Below are positions 1-8,321 of a DNA stretch of 16,559 bases, piece after piece. The notes under the pieces are model-generated. The model searched no databases and was not told where the DNA came from. It saw only the letters and a program-made list of their open reading frames with translations. How positions within the stretch are numbered: the first letter of the stretch is position 1; each line of letters starts with the position of its first letter. The translations under genes and the position numbers were made by a program. The DNA comes from Terfezia claveryi (Eukaryota > Ascomycota > Pezizomycetes > Pezizales > Pezizaceae). The stretch covers positions 1-16,559 of the forward strand of contig WHUX01000627.1 of assembly GCA_015179025.1 (NCBI GenBank), in the 5' to 3' direction.

Positions 1-887
1 TTTCCGGTATTTAAAGGCCGACTTTATCTCTTCATGTTTTTCCTTTATTACATTATTTACCACTCTGTATCTCGAGTCTTTAGTTATATTTCGGAAATAT
101 AATAGCATATCCACAAATAAGACGTTTTTCAGCCTTACTCTTGAGTTTCTGCCCGTCTGGTTATTACTCACCTGCTCACCCGTGACCTTGGCCAAGAGCT
201 TTCGATGTTTACCAATGGTAAGTAACTAATTTGGCTTTTGTAGAAAGAATCAGGGCTATCGTAGTATTTTCTCAGAAACATAATGGTAGAAAACTGACAG
301 CAGGGCTTCAGGGAGTCGAGGTCTGATCTGGCAGCGCATAACAATACTCCTTTTATAGCTCTGCAACTTGAATAATTATATATGCTACTCTCGTCAAGCG
401 ACCTCACCTGCGTCGTCTCACTATCTTGTCTACGTCGTATGGTTGGTAGAAGCCATGTCAGTATATGTACAAGTATTGCCAGTTATATTAGACCTTTTTT
501 CCTTATCTATTCCGAGCGCGGTACCAATCGTAAGCCCACTTCACTATAATAACCCTAGTGGGACTCATGCGTTTCATAGAGAAATCTAGGATATAATACG
601 GCATGGCAGGCACTGCTGGGGTCTGGATAACCCAAAATTTTGTTGTTGATTGTGCTGGCCTCTGAATTCAGCACTTGTCCACACCTATGCACGTCTGCTG
701 CAGACCCATGTCGTAGTGTACACTGTACGTAGTGTACATGTACTTGACCAGGTTAGAAACCGGGTTTCTTAAACGGGGTGGCAGCCTGGGAGCAGAGGTT
801 GAAAAAGGTATAAAGAGCGCGCCATCACCCCTCACCAACCGTATTTAGGAAGAGACTGAAGCGGCTACAATTCAGACAGGACAACAG
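1..887. other. Gene-free left flank
   Basis: I see no convincing gene here. The open frames are short, have no recognisable domain and lack the C-ending codon bias of the better genes in this window. Small structures include an imperfect inverted repeat with arms GTGCTG and CAGCAC (about 652-676) around GAATTC, and a short direct duplication of CGTAGTGTACA (about 711-738) rich in GTAC palindromes. A TATA-like GGTATAAAGAG occurs near 807. None is strong enough to name a function. Confidence 0.5.
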
Positions 888-953
888 ATCCGGAATTAGA
901 TTGTATAAATGGTACCGGATGAATACTGTCTAGTACCATCCATTACAGTAACT
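888..953 (+). repeat. Direct repeat, copy 1 (3' tail of decayed gene)
   Basis: This stretch matches 2683-2750 in the same orientation. The core shared run is GGATGAATACTGTCTAGTACCAT (first 20 bases: GGATGAATACTGTCTAGTAC). Over the best 51 bases I count six differences, all transitions. Read on the minus strand it contains the last codons, the stop and the first 3' non-coding bases of the decayed gene 943-1701, so the duplication copied a gene tail or the end of an element carrying it. Confidence 0.75.
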
Positions 954-1701
954 CATCGAGCAACGGTGTATATTCCTTGCTGTATTTATCGGCATACCCT
1001 CTCTCTCTCACAACCTCCTCTTTCAACTCCCGTATTCGTTGACGTTCCGTACTGCGGCTCATCTTCTCTGCCATCTTCCGAACCATAGCTAAAGGGGACC
1101 GGCCTTCCTGTCGAACATCTTTATACACGGTATCTCTCCTGTTTTATCGTCTATCCGTGCTGCCTCCTGCCAAAGAAACATTTCTACTCTATCTTCCGAG
1201 ATAGTTAGCTGTTCTCGTAATAACCCCTCCTTCTCCATCAACTCCTCAATCCCCTCACCCAAGCTGTCAACCTCCTCTAGAAGTGCCTGTCCCTCTACCA
1301 CTCCAGTGAGTCCCAGCATTGGTGCAACCTCCTCTAATAGGAACTCTCCAACTCTTCTCCACTCATCCAGTGTCATCTTCTCCTTCTCTTCCATAACACT
1401 CTTCCAATCCTCTTCCTCTAATATTTCTTCCTCATCAGTATCAGCAGATCCCCATCCCAATCATCTACCTCACTCCCGGTGCCCTCCTCTATCATCCAAT
1501 ATTTGCATCCCAGAATTAAGGGAACTCATCCCCTCAGAAAACCTTAAAACCTTTTTTCTTGACCCTGCCGGGGTGCTGGCTGGTAGCGGTAGTTGTGTTG
1601 GCTCCGGTGTCCTGTGTGCATTACATAAACTCGGTACTTGGATCTGGGTTCACCTTTTCCTTTGCCTTTGCCTTTGCCTTTATTTTTGCGGACCGTGGCA
1701 T
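943..1701 (-). pseudogene. Decayed gene for an acidic, coiled-coil-like protein
   Basis: I do not recognise the family. Reading minus from an ATG at 1701 gives MPRSAKIKAKAKAKEK, a basic KA-repeat start, followed by a TAA in frame. The frame then continues with a Thr/Ser-rich piece and KKKGF, and later pieces fall in other frames. The longest intact piece (1089-1460) is strongly acidic and helical (DTDEEEILEEEDWKS, then DEWRRVGEFLLEEVAPMLGL). It runs, after a one-base frame change near 1125, into 943-1128, which ends in LLDELL and a stop. The pieces together would give a protein of about 250 residues with a basic, possibly nuclear, N-terminus and an acidic helical body. At least four frame changes and one or two in-frame stops mean it is not functional as it stands. 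The 3' tail is duplicated at 2683-2750, which suggests a multicopy, possibly element-borne, gene. Coding origin is inferred from composition, not from a known domain. Confidence 0.5.
1640..1684 (+). repeat. Short hexamer repeat in the KA-rich start
   Basis: Consecutive CCTTTG hexamers on plus (about 1651-1680) encode the alternating Lys-Ala run on the minus strand in the decayed gene 943-1701. It is short and imperfect at its edges. Confidence 0.7.
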
Positions 1702-2521
1702 TATAGCGACCACTATTTGATTCGCAGCTGAATCAGTTGCGATACGCCGCTTTTACTGCTGGCTTTGGAATCCCCGTCAAAAAAGCCGTAGGTGTTTTGT
1801 TTCTCTCGCTTAGGAAGTCGTTGTAGGAATAGGAATAGCAACAGGCGAGCGGAGAGATCTAAGTGTCTACTGAAGGAAGGTACGAACAGAGCGAGTTGTC
1901 ACTGAAGAGAGGAAGATGTTCGTATACACAGTGAGTGCATGTATTGTATTGAGTGAAGTGATGACTTCGTTATCCGAACAAGTAGGAACATGAACGAGAT
2001 ATATATACATGTATGAGCGTACATCTAAAGCATGAAGAAGAATGAGAAGGAGAAGCACATGTCCGTTGCAAGCCGTATAGCTAGGCATGAAGCAACGATA
2101 TGAGTGCGAGCAAGGTGTGAAGTACGCAATATGATGTGCAAGCCGCTGCGAGCCGTATAGCTAGGCAGGAAGCACGCATATGATGTGCAAGCCGCTGACG
2201 GCTACATATGGTATAGGTAGCAAGGCATGGGCGGAATGAACGGAATGTACTACATTCATTCTAACAGTCGTAAACTTCACCTTCGGGGGAAATCTGCAAT
2301 TCGTTCTAGCCTCGTAAAAGTTTATGAAAGATTAATATGAAAATAAATAAAATAACAACCTAAAACGCCGCTAGAACTGTGTAAAGTAAATCTAGACTTG
2401 CTACTAGTTTAGTGGCAAAATTAAATCCCTCAGGAATTGGACAGGAACAGACAGACCAGACAAGAAAACAAGAACACAGACAGACAACTACTCCTCAGAA
2501 CGCACCAGAATACTTCATTTA
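1702..2521. other. Intergenic region with tandem repeat
   Basis: No gene is convincing here. A minus-strand open frame at 1867-2088 has no domain. The stretch holds the imperfect tandem repeat at 2068-2196 and, at 2440-2485, a purine/CAGA-rich run (AACAGACAGACCAGACAAG). Confidence 0.5.
2068..2196 (+). repeat. Imperfect tandem repeat
   Basis: A module beginning GCAAGCCGTATAGCTAGGCA, followed by GAAGCA(A/C)GCATATGA and TGTGCAAGCCGCT, occurs about twice, with a partial middle copy (GCGAGCAAGG...GCAATATGATGTGCAAGCCGCT). Copies differ by small indels and substitutions. No coding or mobile function is evident. Confidence 0.65.
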
Positions 2522-2543
2522 TCATACTATGATCATAGTATGA
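2522..2543. repeat. 22-bp perfect palindrome
   Basis: The half site TCATACTATGA is followed at once by its exact reverse complement TCATAGTATGA, with no spacer. It could be a dimer binding site or the relic of a foldback; nothing nearby decides this. Confidence 0.8.
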
Positions 2544-2682
2544 GCACTATATAGTTTTATAGCTTTCAATTCACAGAAACCAGATTACACCAGTTAACTA
2601 CTTACTCCCTCGCGGAGTATCCCCACTTAGTCTTCTATCACGCCCCTCTAAGGTCTTGCCTTGTAATACAATAAACTTCCGG

Positions 2683-2750
2683 TAACCTGGAACAAGTTTG
2701 TATAAACAGTACTGGATGAATACTGTCTAGTACCATCTATTATAGTAATT
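2683..2750 (+). repeat. Direct repeat, copy 2
   Basis: This is the partner of 888-953, in the same orientation and about 1.8 kb away. The differences in the best-matching part are transitions, as expected of an old copy, and possibly of repeat-induced point mutation. No coding sequence like that beside copy 1 is visible upstream of it in gene orientation. Confidence 0.75.
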
Positions 2751-5415
2751 ACTGCATATCACCCAGACTTTTTATATTATCACCTGTACCGGGATTGAGT
2801 TATTCGCTAAGGTGCAATAAACTTAAGCTTACCATGCTCTCCGTCTCCAATCTGCAGGGCGCACGGTTTTGCAATTTGTTCCGAAGTGATAGCCAATGGG
2901 ACGGGAGAGATTGGTCACTCCGACGAGGGAACGTGGTCTCAGTCAGAAAAAAATTAAGTTAAAATATATGCATTGGATAGATCATTATGTTCATATCTGA
3001 GGCTGAGAATAGAGGACTCGGAGTCGCATAGTACCGCTATTTGGTATTATCACATACCACCATTAGGGTTAACAACTCCTGATTATTCAGGCTCACACTT
3101 AAGCTTAGACCCAAATAGCTATACCTACTTTCCGGCAAATATCTGAAGATACCGGTAATGAATATAGAATCAGATATTTCCTGGTGTAATGGGGCAATAG
3201 AGAGGGCGTGAAGGTCAAAATAAAAAAGATTTCGTGCACTTTTTGCACCTGTTTCCTTCTTAATGGTCATGGACAACACTAGGAGGAGCTTCTTCTAACC
3301 AGTGTAAATCCAAATTTAATATCTACGGTAAGTATCCAAATAACGACCCATAACAACGCTATCAGCTAAATCTATTAGTAATATATTTCGCCTGTGTACT
3401 CCCTGGATACCAAAGCACAATTTTGTCCGGCGGTGGCAAAATATCCAAATATCAATATCAAGACTCCTTCACTATTGGCGTTCTAGATACGCATTTTGTG
3501 ATCTTACGGGAATGCAATCCAGTTCTGATTTGAAGACACCAATAGCATTGTTCGATGCTTAGTGGTTATTTTCTCAAAGTGAAAGTAAAACTAGGGCCCT
3601 AGTGATATCTGTGAGCGTACAATATACTATCGGTGTCTAGGCAAACCTGGCACCCAGTGATCACATTTTGTCCTAGCGGTTACACTCTCCAACAATATCA
3701 GTCTGCTAGAATTTATAACTATCAATAATTACCAATCCTTCCATTTGAGCTAGACCTACTACCCCACCTAAACTAATCTAGGGGCAATAGTATTTGCACA
3801 CAAAAACTGTATCTTTGTACTGATTATAGGGACGATGGGAGCTTGTGCAGTTCCGAATTTAATTGGCTTAAAAACAGCTCGACCAGCCTTTGTGATGGTT
3901 GTAGGTCTAACTATTTTTCCACTAACGATTCGGGTGAAGTTTCCATCATTGGAGTCATCAGGTAAAGATTGTCGAAGGTCTTGGAATATCCATCTCGATT
4001 TTGAGGTGGAGGAGGTAAGTGAACTTGTGGAGTTGGTTTGGGTAATGGTCCAGGAGCTAATGGAGGAGGTTATTATTTATAAAGTCAGTGTAGACTTCGA
4101 ATGCCAAGTGAAAACAATAATTCTGGCCACTCACAGAGCTTCTATATCCGGTTATATATTTTCCCCAGATAGTTCCAGCAGCAGGCTCATTGGCCCTTGC
4201 TCGCTTGGCCTGTATAAATACTGTACATGTATACGGCGTTTTCCTAATGTTTGAGCCCATTAAACCAAAAAACAGCTGAGCTATGCTCGCGAGCGGAAAC
4301 CCGGTCATGGACTCATATTGGTTGATTGCTCAACTGGGCTAGCTCCAAGTGCGACTACCCAATCTGGTATGTACCCTTGATATATGTATATCGTACAGGG
4401 GGTCGCTTTTACAGCAACTTGTACACATTCACCAAAAAGCACTCACTTCGACTCCCCTGGTCTTTCAAACTTTGCCAAAAGCTTCCATCTTCCAGGTTAT
4501 GACGTATTCAGCTCACGAGATCGAAATCCATCAAATTGTGTAAAGGTATAATTATTACCTTGCCTAGTTTGAATTTTGTGAATTTTTTTTGGTGGGAACG
4601 GGTCGACTAGCGGAATTTGTTGCTGAAGAGATCCCCTTGCGATGACTTCTGGCGCACAACTATACACTGGGCTAAAAGCCTCAGTTAGTCGTAGATTCGT
4701 CTTTCCTCGTTTACTATTGACTGCTCACACCTTGATTTCTTATTTGTCATTTTAAATAACTGATTACCGACATCGATCCTACACACACCAGGCAGATCTG
4801 GTGACACTTCATTGTCACTGGCATTAATGATGAGCCTATCCCAATTCACATATGCAAATATATAATCCTGTATAGATGTATGTAAGATATTTTTGATTAC
4901 TTCACGGAGAGTCAAACTGCTTTGAATTGATGGCAAATAACTGGTCTTGAGATTGCTGTGCCTTCGAATCCTATTCCGCAGTTACGAAGCAGGTGAGTAC
5001 GCATGGAAATTCGGATTTCCGATACGAGAAAGGAAAAAGGTGTTGAATAACTCTAGATAATGATTTTCAATATATGTAGATTCCCACCGTAGCAACCCGC
5101 GTATAGGTAACGTTACCTAGCTAACTAACATTGGCTATAAGATTTGGATATGGCACTACGCTGGATTTTCTTATAGACAAGTGATTTCTTATTGCGTGAT
5201 ATTTTCCTAAATGAGGGGGTGGAGGTATTTGGGATTGTTATGTGTGTACTGGTACGGTCTCGTAATAGTAGGTGTGGAATGATATGTTTGAGGTTCTGCT
5301 GGACAACGACACACGAGCATATCTAAATGTTGGCTCCACAGACGTATGGACTTCAAAAGAAGTATATATATATATATTTATAAAATGTTCGTTCACGGGT
5401 CCACCGCAAATAGGG
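2751..5415. other. Long gene-poor region
   Basis: Nothing here is a confident gene. The best hint of former coding is on the minus strand at about 3778-4308. There an 83-residue frame (4057-4308) is followed in another frame by about 100 stop-free codons with a Ser/Thr-rich start and then RIVSGKIVRPTTITKAGRAV; no domain is recognised. A second minus-strand frame (4685 to about 4976, about 95 codons, no ATG needed for its length) reads as a plausible mixed-charge polypeptide containing LREVIKNILHTSIQDYIF. Perfect palindromes lie at 3590-3603 (ACTAGGGCCCTAGT) and 5104-5119 (TAGGTAACGTTACCTA). A (TA)n run is near 5361-5375. I would not annotate a gene in this region without transcript data. Confidence 0.45.
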
Positions 5416-5671
5416 ACGACAGGCTAACTGCATGGAAGGAGCCGCTTAGAGTTATATTGGATAGTGTACGGTGGGCGAATCACCGTGGGGAAACCTAAAA
5501 GGATCTGTGGCTATAAAAGTCCGGGTCTATACCATGTCTCAACCTTCCTCACGCAGCGTGCTGTATTCTAGCCGCGCTAATACAATACGTCTCTCCTTGG
5601 AACCACGTCTATCTACCTCTATCATATCCTTGTCCATAGTAGCGCTCCATGGAGGCCGTTCATAGTCCCTT
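5416..5671 (+). repeat. Inverted-pair repeat, plus copy
   Basis: This copy is homologous to 6301-6595 read on the minus strand. Shared landmarks, in order, are GCTAACTGCAT / GCTGACCGCAT, GTTATATTGGATA / GTTATATTGAATA, GGCTATAAAAG, CTGTATTCTA, GCTAATACAATACG, and CCATAGTAG followed by a CATAGTCCC end. The TATAAAAG box followed by a transcribed-looking C/T-rich stretch resembles an LTR or a promoter-bearing element, but I could not find TG...CA ends or flanking duplications. Confidence 0.75.
5512..5519 (+). promoter_or_regulatory. TATA box in repeat copy
   Basis: TATAAAAG sits in GGCTATAAAAGTCCGGG and is conserved in the inverted partner at 6494-6501, where the surrounding bases have changed. 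Conservation between diverged copies suggests the motif belongs to the ancestral element's promoter. No intact gene follows it. Confidence 0.45.
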
Positions 5672-5980
5672 GTAGGTACCCGAGCCCAGCTGCAGGGGGG
5701 GCTTTTGTACTACTGAATCACGGTGTTTCTATCGTTTGCGTGTGTTGCAGCCGTCAATACCTCATGTGGGTTGTTAACTTTCCATGAATCTTCAGGTATC
5801 CAAGACGGCAGTACTTACTATGTACATACGTCCGTGTGTATACCATTTATGTATATGGGCAATTCTTCTCTAATCTCAAGAGCGACCACATGAGTCCAGA
5901 CTACACATGAGTATGTATTGCTAAAATAGCGAGAGTCTTGGCCTCCGGGGAAAAACTCAGGGTAATGCAGCAACAATTTT
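5672..5980. other. Spacer between repeats, no gene seen
   Basis: No recognisable gene. The stretch separates the plus copy of the inverted pair from the dispersed repeat at 5981-6076. An open frame on the minus strand (5818-6114) runs through it, but it is explained by the repeat and a poly-T run (encoding FFFKKE). Confidence 0.45.
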
Positions 5981-6076
5981 TCTTTTTTAAAAAAAAAAAC
6001 AAAAACCCCAGTACTACTCGTGTGCGAGGGTGGCCACCCGGAACCCCGGATGGATTCAAGGGTCAAGCAAGTTAGT
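5981..6076 (-). repeat. Dispersed repeat, minus copy
   Basis: On the minus strand it reads CTTGAATCCATCCGG, then TTCCGGGTGGC, then GTACTGGGG, and ends in a long T/A-rich run. The same order occurs on plus at 10653-10760. The shared 47-base core is roughly 85 percent identical by eye. The A/T-rich end suggests a retroposon tail, but this is not certain. Confidence 0.65.
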
Positions 6077-6420
6077 CTGCCATCCATACTCGTGTTACAT
6101 ATGTACATGTACATGGTGAATGGTACCGCTAGGCTGGTGAAGTAAAGACAAGAATATAGGGAGAAAATCGCTCCTGTCTGAGATGATATAAAGACTGGCC
6201 AGAGATATCACTCTATGTCTGCGAATCCCTGTCTGATCATGCTATAAAGGGCTCCGAAGAGGCCTTCTGCCACATACCAGGTGTAACGGGGCTATGGGTC
6301 GGGGGACTATGGACGGGCTCCAGGGGAGCTCTACTATGAACAAGGCTATGATAGGGATAGATAACATGATTCCAAGAGGAGCGTATTGTATTAGCACGAT
6401 TAGAATACAGGAGGTTGCGT

Positions 6421-6467
6421 GAAGAAGAAGAAGAAGAAGAAGAAGAAGAAGAAGAAGAAGAAGAAGA
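6421..6467 (+). repeat. (GAA)n microsatellite
   Basis: 47 bases of uninterrupted GAA period, about 15.7 units, inside the minus copy of the inverted repeat. The plus copy lacks it, so it arose after the duplication or was lost there. Purine-only GAA tracts can form triplex DNA. Confidence 0.95.
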
Positions 6468-6493
6468 GAATACAAGAGGTGGAGAGTCCCAGG

Positions 6494-6501
6494 CTTTTAT
6501 A
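6494..6501 (-). promoter_or_regulatory. TATA box in repeat copy
   Basis: TATAAAAG on the minus strand inside GGCTATAAAAGCCTGGG, in the same place relative to the repeat as the plus-strand box at 5512-5519. It is followed by CTCTCC and the C/T-only (CTT)n strand, as in many fungal core promoters, but by no intact gene. Confidence 0.45.
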
Positions 6502-6667
6502 GCCATCGTCATGCTAACTTTTCTTTTCAAGATCCAGTCCGAGGTGCCGTATTCAATATAACCTAAAGCACCACCATTCAATGCGGTCAGCTGCAGTACC
6601 CCCAACTGACCTATAAGAGAAGGGCTTTTCTCTTCCAATCGGCTTCCCTTTAGATCAGGCGATCTAA

Positions 6668-7075
6668 GAGGTGCTGTGGGTATGAATGCTGTGCGTAAAT
6701 GCTGTATCTTGGGTAGAGTGATAACGATATCGTCTTTCGGAGATTGGCAGTGGCAGCAAGAGGAGGAGTCAGCCTTGCCTATGTGGCTGAGCCAAGACTT
6801 GAAGGGGCCTCGGTTGGTCCTGGTCCAGGTGTAGGAGGAGAACGCGTGACGTCCTTGTTCTTGGTTTGTGCCTCTAGCTTCGGAAAGTGGTTTGAGTCGT
6901 TGTGCAGTAGCGGTTTCTTGGAGGCCTGGGCGCTGTGAGGGCCGCCCCGCAGTCGTTCCCAGGCCTGCGGCAACAGCTTACCTAAGTTCATTCTCACGAA
7001 CTTATTTACCTTCACCTGGCAACGCAGTTTGAATCCCACACTCACCCTTCATCACTACTCCAACTCCAAACCAGC
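6668..7075. other. GC-richer region upstream of 7191 gene
   Basis: No gene is assigned. The part from about 6770 to 6975 is GC-richer than its surroundings and contains a hairpin at 6922-6966 (arms AGGCCTGGG and CCCAGGCCT, about 27-base loop). It probably includes upstream sequence of the 7191-8057 gene. Open frames exist on both strands (minus 6779-7045 is Pro/Lys-rich), but neither has a domain. Confidence 0.4.
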
Positions 7076-7179
7076 TTCTTTCTATCTTGACATACAAACT
7101 CTTCTTTCTATATTGACATACAAACTGTTCTTTCTATCTTGACATACAAATTCTTCTTTCTATCTTGACATACACCCTG
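7076..7179 (+). repeat. Four 26-bp tandem repeats before the start codon
   Basis: Four consecutive units of exactly 26 bases start at 7076, 7102, 7128 and 7154. Each begins TTCTTTCTAT(C/A)TTGACATACA. They differ at only one to three positions, mostly at the unit ends. The last unit stops 11 bases before the ATG at 7191, so the array is in the 5' untranslated region or core promoter. The strand is pyrimidine-rich, as is common just upstream of fungal start codons. Confidence 0.95.
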
Positions 7180-7190
7180 TATCACTCCCA

Positions 7191-8057
7191 ATGGACGCTC
7201 AATCCTCCCAGGCTCTCTCCAACGGATGCCCGTCCAGTAAGGATAACAGCATGGGCGCCAACACTACCTCAGGAGCCCAAACAAACAATAAGCGCCCCTT
7301 ATCGGAAACTCAACACTCTCCCAATTCTGTCTCCCCGGCCCACAGCGAGTTGGCCGACGTCCAATCACCTTCATCATTCGTAGAACCCAAGGTCGACGGT
7401 AAGGCAGGTATTCCAACTGTTAAACGTCGCCGTTTGTTGAAGGATACCAGCCAGGGACCGTGCGACGAGGAGGAGGAGGAGGCTGGGACTGGTGTAGCCG
7501 AAATGGATACTAGGAACACACTAACCCAAGGGGCAGCATCAGCATCAGGATCGGGAACTTCGGGGGAGCAGGGACGCACCGACCACTCTCTCAGACGAAT
7601 GCCACCACAAACACTTCCACTCCGCTTACTTTTCCGTCGTGGTGGTGGCGACTTGTCGTTGCCTTCGATGCAACTTCAAAGCGATAGAGCCGAACAAAGC
7701 CGACCATCCCTCAAAGCTCTCACATTCCACCGCGACCAGGACCACTACCACTCAGACAGTGAGGACTCTGTGAGGTTCCCAACGACAGGACTCCCCAGGC
7801 GCCGAGATTATGGCTTTGAACGGGAGAGGGAAGGTGGATATGACGCGGATGTGGAAGACGCGGGGGCCAGATATGAAAACGAGTATCTTGATGATTCTGG
7901 GCTCGTCTTTGGGGAGTTGGACAGTGGTGATGATGAAGAAGAGGAGGAGGAGGATAATGAGGACCATGAGGATAATCATGATCATGAGGGGGATAATCAT
8001 GATCATGAGGGGGATAAGAAGGATCATGAGGGGGATGTTAATATGAATATGGGTTAG
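7191..8057 (+). CDS. Disordered, acidic-tailed, probably nuclear protein
   Basis: I do not recognise the family. The single exon gives 288 residues. Residues 1-75 are Ser/Asn/Gln/Pro-rich and look disordered. A basic cluster VKRRRLLK (77-84) is a likely nuclear localisation signal; KRP at 34-36 is another basic spot. An E5 run lies at 93-97. Residues 132-180 are the least low-complexity part, with LRRMPPQTLPLRLLFRRGGG followed by Ser/Gln/Arg-rich sequence. Residues 244-284 are an acidic tail ending in three heptad-like copies DNHDHEG / DNHDHEG / DKKDHEG encoded by 21-bp DNA repeats. The start is supported by the C/T-rich leader, and many codons in the first half end in C or G. It is isolated, with no operon-like neighbour. 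Chromatin or histone-chaperone-like binding could be guessed from the basic patch and acidic tail, but nothing demonstrates it. Confidence 0.7.
   Translation: MDAQSSQALSNGCPSSKDNSMGANTTSGAQTNNKRPLSETQHSPNSVSPAHSELADVQSPSSFVEPKVDGKAGIPTVKRRRLLKDTSQGPCDEEEEEAGTGVAEMDTRNTLTQGAASASGSGTSGEQGRTDHSLRRMPPQTLPLRLLFRRGGGDLSLPSMQLQSDRAEQSRPSLKALTFHRDQDHYHSDSEDSVRFPTTGLPRRRDYGFEREREGGYDADVEDAGARYENEYLDDSGLVFGELDSGDDEEEEEEDNEDHEDNHDHEGDNHDHEGDKKDHEGDVNMNMG
7971..8033 (+). repeat. Three 21-bp coding repeats
   Basis: Two identical units GATAATCATGATCATGAGGG(G) at 7971-7991 and 7992-8012 and a variant at 8013-8033 encode the acidic/His heptads near the C-terminus of the 7191 gene. Identity at the DNA level points to recent expansion. 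Each of the first two units contains the palindrome TCATGATCATGA. Confidence 0.9.
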
Positions 8058-8131
8058 GTACCCAAAGGGCAGTAGTCCCTGAGAAACACAGAGGGGGTGA
8101 TTTGTCTGTGTTTGGGTATCTCAGAATGGTT

Positions 8132-8321
8132 GGGTTGGCTGGGTATGGTTAGGTTTGTTGGGTATGGTCGGGTTCGTTGGGTATGGTTGGGTACCTATGG
8201 TTGGGTTGCTTGGGTTTGGTTGGGTTGGTTGGGTATGGTTGGGTTCGTTGGGTATGGTCGGGTTCGTTGGGTATGGTTGGGTATAGTTGGGTTGGTTGGG
8301 TTTGTTTGGGTATGGTTGGGG
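8132..8321 (+). repeat. G-rich 19-bp minisatellite
   Basis: The array starts 75 bases after the stop codon of the 7191 gene. The unit is GGGTTCGTTGGGTATGGTC, itself made of two related halves of 9 and 10 bases. Eight near-complete 19-mers are present with short partial units at 8189-8202, 8279-8288 and 8308-8317. GGG runs separated by 6-7 bases fit the usual G-quadruplex pattern on the plus (coding) strand. Proline/Asn-rich and Trp/Gly-rich open frames across it come from the repeat and are not genes. Confidence 0.95.

Larger units (their letters stand above)
6301..6595 (-). repeat. Inverted-pair repeat, minus copy
   Basis: This is the reverse-oriented homologue of 5416-5671, separated from it by about 630 bases. 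It differs mainly by a (GAA)n expansion at 6421-6467 inserted between the TATA box region and CCTGTATTCTAATCGTGC. The long open frames on the minus strand here, with a run of Ser or Leu, are products of that microsatellite and not evidence of a gene. Confidence 0.75.

Noticed and set aside
1306..1731. 141-residue Ser-rich open frame on plus
   Set aside because: It is antisense to the decayed acidic gene; Ser-rich sequence is the reverse reading of Glu-rich codons.
3835..4254. 139-residue plus-strand gene
   Set aside because: No domain, AT-rich codons, no bias; the minus strand in the same place looks at least as protein-like.
4950..4985. tRNA B-box-like CTTCGAATCC
   Set aside because: No A box upstream and no cloverleaf could be drawn.
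6237..6638. Poly-Ser and poly-Leu open frames on the minus strand
   Set aside because: They are products of the (GAA)n tract inside a repeat copy and have no other support.
7076..7179. CRISPR-like array
   Set aside because: Units are directly adjacent with no spacers, and the organism looks fungal.
8132..8321. Telomeric or subtelomeric repeat
   Set aside because: The unit resembles GGGTT repeats but has no TTAGGG periodicity, and the array is internal, next to a gene.
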